A stretch of 8,681 nucleotides of DNA from Firmicutes bacterium UBA4874. Lineage in GTDB: Bacteria > Bacillota > Clostridia > Caldicoprobacterales > DTU083. Below are positions 6,101 to 8,681 of the stretch, in pieces. Below the pieces are notes generated by a model that saw only the letters and a program-made list of their open reading frames with translations, had not been told where the DNA came from and searched no databases. A program made the position numbers and the translations under genes. Where the stretch lies: positions 9,444 to 18,124 of the forward strand of contig DHDO01000092.1 in assembly GCA_002399435.1 (NCBI GenBank), written 5' to 3'. The number at the start of each line of letters is the position of its first letter. Position 1 is the stretch's first letter.

Positions 6101-6874
6101 TTGAAGGCAATCAAGGAACTGTATCAGTATCGGGAAATGCTGAAGAATCTGGTTCGCAAGGATCTGAGGACCAGATACAAGGGGTCCTTTCTGGGATTCC
6201 TGTGGACCTTCATCAATCCGCTGCTTCAACTGTTGGTGTATACTGTTATTTTCACCACTATTATGCGGCTTGATATTGACAATTATTCCATGTTCCTGTT
6301 CGTTGCCCTGCTTCCGTGGAACTTTTTTTCCACTTCCCTGATGATCGGAACGGGAAGCATCGTAAACAATAAGGAACTGATTAAGAAAATCTATTTTCCA
6401 CGGGAAATTGTTCCCATATCCGTGGTAACCTCCGGCTTTGTCAACCTGATCCTGAGCTTTGTCATTGTTTTCATCGCTCTTTTTGTCAGCGGGATCGGGA
6501 TCACACCTGCCGTTGTATGCCTGCCGGTTGTTTTTCTGGTGGCTTATGTGATGACCCTGGGCTTCACTTTGTTGTTTTCCGCCCTGAATGTATATTTCAG
6601 GGATCTGGAGCACATCCTGGAGATCGGAACCATGGCATGGTTTTACCTTACTCCCATCGTCTATAAGCTGGATATGATTCCTGCGCGATTCCTGAAGCTG
6701 TTCTTCATGAATCCCATGACTCCGATTATCCAGGCATTCCGGGATATCCTGTATTATGGGATCGTACCGGATTTTACGGTTCTGGGGATCAATCTGGCTG
6801 CCGGGATGCTTCTGGTGGTATTCGGCCACCTGGTATTTCAGAGACTGCAGAAAAACTTTGCGGAGGAGATATAA
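6101..6874 (+). CDS. wzm: ABC-2 type polysaccharide export permease (Wzm/TagG/RgpC-like)
   Basis: A 257-residue membrane protein from the TTG start, the usual length for the transmembrane half of O-antigen, teichoic acid or rhamnan exporters. The N-terminal amphipathic gate helix and its hallmark are intact: LVRKDLRTRYKGSFLGFLW (17-35). About six membrane helices follow at roughly 32-54, 64-84, 108-130, 136-160, 175-193 and 226-246. Other family marks are the charged cytoplasmic loop KELIKKIYFPREIVP (91-105), NVYFRDLEHIL (163-173, the coupling segment), and NPMTPIIQAFRD (204-215). It forms a dimer that carries an undecaprenyl-linked glycan across the membrane, powered by the ATPase encoded 2 nt downstream. 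It has its own promoter. The symbol is given by family; the Gram-positive equivalents TagG and RgpC are close relatives and cannot be excluded by sequence alone. Confidence 0.93.
   Translation: MKAIKELYQYREMLKNLVRKDLRTRYKGSFLGFLWTFINPLLQLLVYTVIFTTIMRLDIDNYSMFLFVALLPWNFFSTSLMIGTGSIVNNKELIKKIYFPREIVPISVVTSGFVNLILSFVIVFIALFVSGIGITPAVVCLPVVFLVAYVMTLGFTLLFSALNVYFRDLEHILEIGTMAWFYLTPIVYKLDMIPARFLKLFFMNPMTPIIQAFRDILYYGIVPDFTVLGINLAAGMLLVVFGHLVFQRLQKNFAEEI
6862..6868 (+). promoter_or_regulatory. Ribosome binding site of the ATPase gene, inside the permease 3' end
   Basis: GGAGGAG lies in the last codons of the permease gene and is spaced 8 nt from the TTG at 6877. It supports the unusual start codon and implies coupled translation of the two exporter subunits. 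Confidence 0.8.
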
Positions 6875-6876
6875 TT

Positions 6877-8139
6877 TTGGAATTGATCAACGCATCCGAT
6901 GTCTGGAAAAGTTTTCGGATTTATCATGATAAGGGAAGCACCCTGAAGGAAAGGGTCCTGTTTCGCAGCAGGAATCGTTATGAAGAGCGATGGGTGCTGA
7001 AGGGTGTGAATCTGCATGTGGAGCAGGGGGAATCCGTCGGACTGATGGGCGAGAATGGGTCTGGCAAAAGCACATTGCTGAAGCTCCTGACACGGATTAT
7101 CTATCCCAACCGGGGCACCATCGATGTTCAGGGAAAGGTGTCCAGTCTGCTGGAATTGGGGGCAGGGTTCCATCCCGATTTGACCGGGCGGGAGAATATC
7201 TATATGAATGCTTCCATTTTCGGGCTGTCCAAACAGGAGATTGACCGGAAGCTGAGTGAAATCATTGCTTTTTCCGAGCTGGCTCCGTTTATTGATACGC
7301 CTGTACGGACCTACTCCTCCGGAATGTATATGCGTCTGGCCTTTTCCGTGGCGATCAATGTCAATGCCGACATTCTTTTGATTGATGAAATTCTGGCAGT
7401 CGGCGATGTGAATTTCCAGAAGAAGTGCTTTGATCGGTTGAAGGATCTGAAAAAGCGGGGGACCACCATCGTAATCGTATCCCACGATCTTTCCAGCATT
7501 CAAAAGATCTGTGACAGGGCCGTATGGCTGGAGGACGGTTCCATTCAGGCGACAGGCGGCACAACAAGGGTAATCGATCAATACATGCAGTTCATGAACC
7601 GGAAGCAGGAGGCCACCCTGAAAGAGGAACAGGCCCGGGAGCAGGAACAGCATCGGGGGAAATCCGCCGAAGAGACGGAAGGAGATGCGGACCGGGAGAA
7701 ACCCGAAAGCGATCCCAACTGCTGGGGAGGAAAAGAAGTGGAAATCACCAGTGTGCGGATGCGGAATGCCGATGGGGAACAAAAATACAGTTTTGAATAC
7801 GGAGAGCCGGTTTGTATTGAAATCGGGTATATCCGCCACAGGGAGATGGAAGGGTACGTATTTGGAATCGGGATTTCCAACAGCGACGGGGTTTCGTGTT
7901 ACGGGACGAATACCGATATCGACGGACGGAAAATAAAAACATTGAACAGCAGGGGCACGGTTTTTTTCCACATTGACCGGATTACCCTGGTGGAAGGAAA
8001 GTACCGGCTGGATGCAGCATCCCATGCAGAAGACGGGCGGGCCTATGATTACCGGAAGAATATCTATGAATTTGCCGTAACCTCTTCGGTGAAGGATACG
8101 GGAATCGCCAGGCAGGAGCATCAGTGGATCATAAAGTGA
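6877..8139 (+). CDS. wzt: Wzt-like ABC exporter ATPase with C-terminal glycan-recognition domain
   Basis: A 420-residue protein starting at TTG. The nucleotide-binding domain (about 1-240) has Walker A GENGSGKST (58-66), the ABC signature as YSSGMYMRL (146-154, the SSGM form typical of this exporter family), Walker B ILLIDE (166-171), D-loop AVGD (174-177) and the H-loop histidine H203 in VSHD. A charged, Glu/Gln/Lys-rich linker spans about 241-283. The remainder (about 284-420), starting GGKEVEITSVRM, has the alternating pattern of the Wzt C-terminal immunoglobulin-like beta sandwich (GEPVCIEIGYI, YVFGIGISNSDG, EGKYRLDAA). In O9a-type systems that domain binds the modified non-reducing end of the finished chain and licenses export. 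TagH and RgpD lack this domain type, so the protein groups functionally with Wzt. It pairs with the permease 2 nt upstream. Chain-end recognition here is inferred from domain identity. Confidence 0.93.
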   Translation: MELINASDVWKSFRIYHDKGSTLKERVLFRSRNRYEERWVLKGVNLHVEQGESVGLMGENGSGKSTLLKLLTRIIYPNRGTIDVQGKVSSLLELGAGFHPDLTGRENIYMNASIFGLSKQEIDRKLSEIIAFSELAPFIDTPVRTYSSGMYMRLAFSVAINVNADILLIDEILAVGDVNFQKKCFDRLKDLKKRGTTIVIVSHDLSSIQKICDRAVWLEDGSIQATGGTTRVIDQYMQFMNRKQEATLKEEQAREQEQHRGKSAEETEGDADREKPESDPNCWGGKEVEITSVRMRNADGEQKYSFEYGEPVCIEIGYIRHREMEGYVFGIGISNSDGVSCYGTNTDIDGRKIKTLNSRGTVFFHIDRITLVEGKYRLDAASHAEDGRAYDYRKNIYEFAVTSSVKDTGIARQEHQWIIK

Positions 8140-8186
8140 TGCGGGAGTGTATGTATTATCAGTAAAGAAAGATAGCGGGTGAAGAG

Positions 8187-8681
8187 ATGGAAAAAGACAA
8201 TTCAAGGGAAGATTTTATGGAAATCAGGGATGACACAGTTGATGTCCGGAAGATCATGGAAGAAATCCGAAGCCGGATCAAGGAACGGGGAATACAGGAA
8301 GTGGACTTTCCGGATACGCTTTCCCTGGCAAATGAAGTTGGAGAGCTGCCTGAAAACCCGACCATGGAGGATGACCGGCTTTTGGTCAATACCACATGGG
8401 ATGTGATGGCGGAACGTCCTATCACTTCGCATCGCAGATTTCTCGGCCCGATTTTAGTGTTCGGGAAAAAAGTGGTACGGAAACTGCTTCGCTGGTATGT
8501 GAATCCCTTCGTGGACCAGCAGAGGAACTTCAACGTAGCCATGGTCCATTTGATGAACGCCACACAGTCTCAGCTTGACGAAAAGAAGGAACGGATCTCT
8601 GAACTGGAGCTGACGATACAGGATCTGGAAAAAAAGGATAGGGAGCAGGAAAAGCTGCTGCAAACCGATTATAGGGGCGCC
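8187..8681 (+). CDS. Coiled-coil protein of polysaccharide cluster, N-terminal part (3' partial)
   Basis: The frame from ATG 8187 stays open to the window end: 165 residues, no stop. GGGTGA (8177-8182) is a fair RBS, and the gene starts 47 nt after the ATPase stop with no terminator between. Residues 1-60 are acidic and include VDVRKIMEEIRSRIKERG (18-35), a likely helix. Residues 80-118 form a conserved-looking block, SHRRFLGPILVFGKK (81-95) then RKLLRWYVNPFVDQQRNFN (98-116), basic and aromatic, suited to sit on the membrane surface. From about 117 to 161 the sequence is a coiled coil (QLDEKKERISELELTIQDLEKK). I recall this N-terminal arrangement in front of methyltransferase or glycosyltransferase domains in Gram-positive polysaccharide clusters; that is memory of a family, not proof. 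Its position after a Wzt with a glycan-binding domain fits a chain-end modifying or length-control enzyme, as an inference. Confidence 0.8.
   Translation, partial: MEKDNSREDFMEIRDDTVDVRKIMEEIRSRIKERGIQEVDFPDTLSLANEVGELPENPTMEDDRLLVNTTWDVMAERPITSHRRFLGPILVFGKKVVRKLLRWYVNPFVDQQRNFNVAMVHLMNATQSQLDEKKERISELELTIQDLEKKDREQEKLLQTDYRGA

Noticed and set aside
8139..8165. Eight-residue micro-ORF (ATG at 8139, overlapping the ATPase stop)
   Set aside because: It is too short to support as a gene. It could at most aid ribosome hand-over to the gene at 8187.
6838..8205. 455-codon open frame on the minus strand covering the ATPase gene
   Set aside because: It lies antisense to a gene with complete Walker A, signature, Walker B and H-loop motifs. 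Its translation shows no family motif and is rich in Pro, His and Cys without order, as expected of a shadow frame.

Overview
The window looks like a piece of a Bacillota (Firmicutes) chromosome, probably clostridial. The evidence is AGGAGG-type ribosome binding sites with 7-8 nt spacing, sigma-A promoters with extended -10 boxes, a hairpin-plus-U-tract terminator, TTG and GTG starts, and a triple-SH3b secreted protein with a Thr/Pro/Glu linker. Base composition is near 50% G+C with heavy CGG/CCG use. No rRNA or taxon-specific marker is present, so the assignment stays at phylum level with moderate confidence. All supported genes are on the + strand.

Layout: (1) Positions 1-708 hold the 3' end of a surface or secreted protein with a Pro/Thr linker and three bacterial SH3 domains, closed by a strong intrinsic terminator (748-782). 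(2) A new promoter (834-862) starts an envelope-polysaccharide operon: two related GT4 glycosyltransferases (899-2062 and 2059-3201, overlapping by ATGA), a WbaZ-like GT4 transferase (3296-4411), and a WbaP-type undecaprenyl-phosphate sugar-1-phosphate transferase (4416-5825). (3) A 275-bp regulatory gap (5826-6100) carries an 11-bp-period direct repeat matching the WalR (YycF) box, a perfect 9-bp inverted repeat, a good extended -10 promoter (5971-5999) and a hairpin in the leader. (4) A Wzm/Wzt-type ABC exporter follows (6101-6874 and 6877-8139). Its ATPase has a C-terminal Wzt-type glycan-recognition domain. (5) A gene starting at 8187 runs off the window end. It has a conserved basic/aromatic segment followed by a coiled coil.

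Inferred working model: the WbaP-like enzyme loads the first sugar phosphate on undecaprenyl phosphate at the inner membrane face, the three GT4 enzymes extend it, and the Wzm/Wzt pair exports the finished lipid-linked glycan. The Wzt C-terminal domain implies that a chain-end structure is recognised before export. The coiled-coil protein downstream may be the first part of the capping or length-control enzyme, but its catalytic domain lies outside the window. The most testable new observation is the WalR-like array upstream of the exporter genes, which would tie glycan export to the cell-wall stress and growth regulator WalRK.
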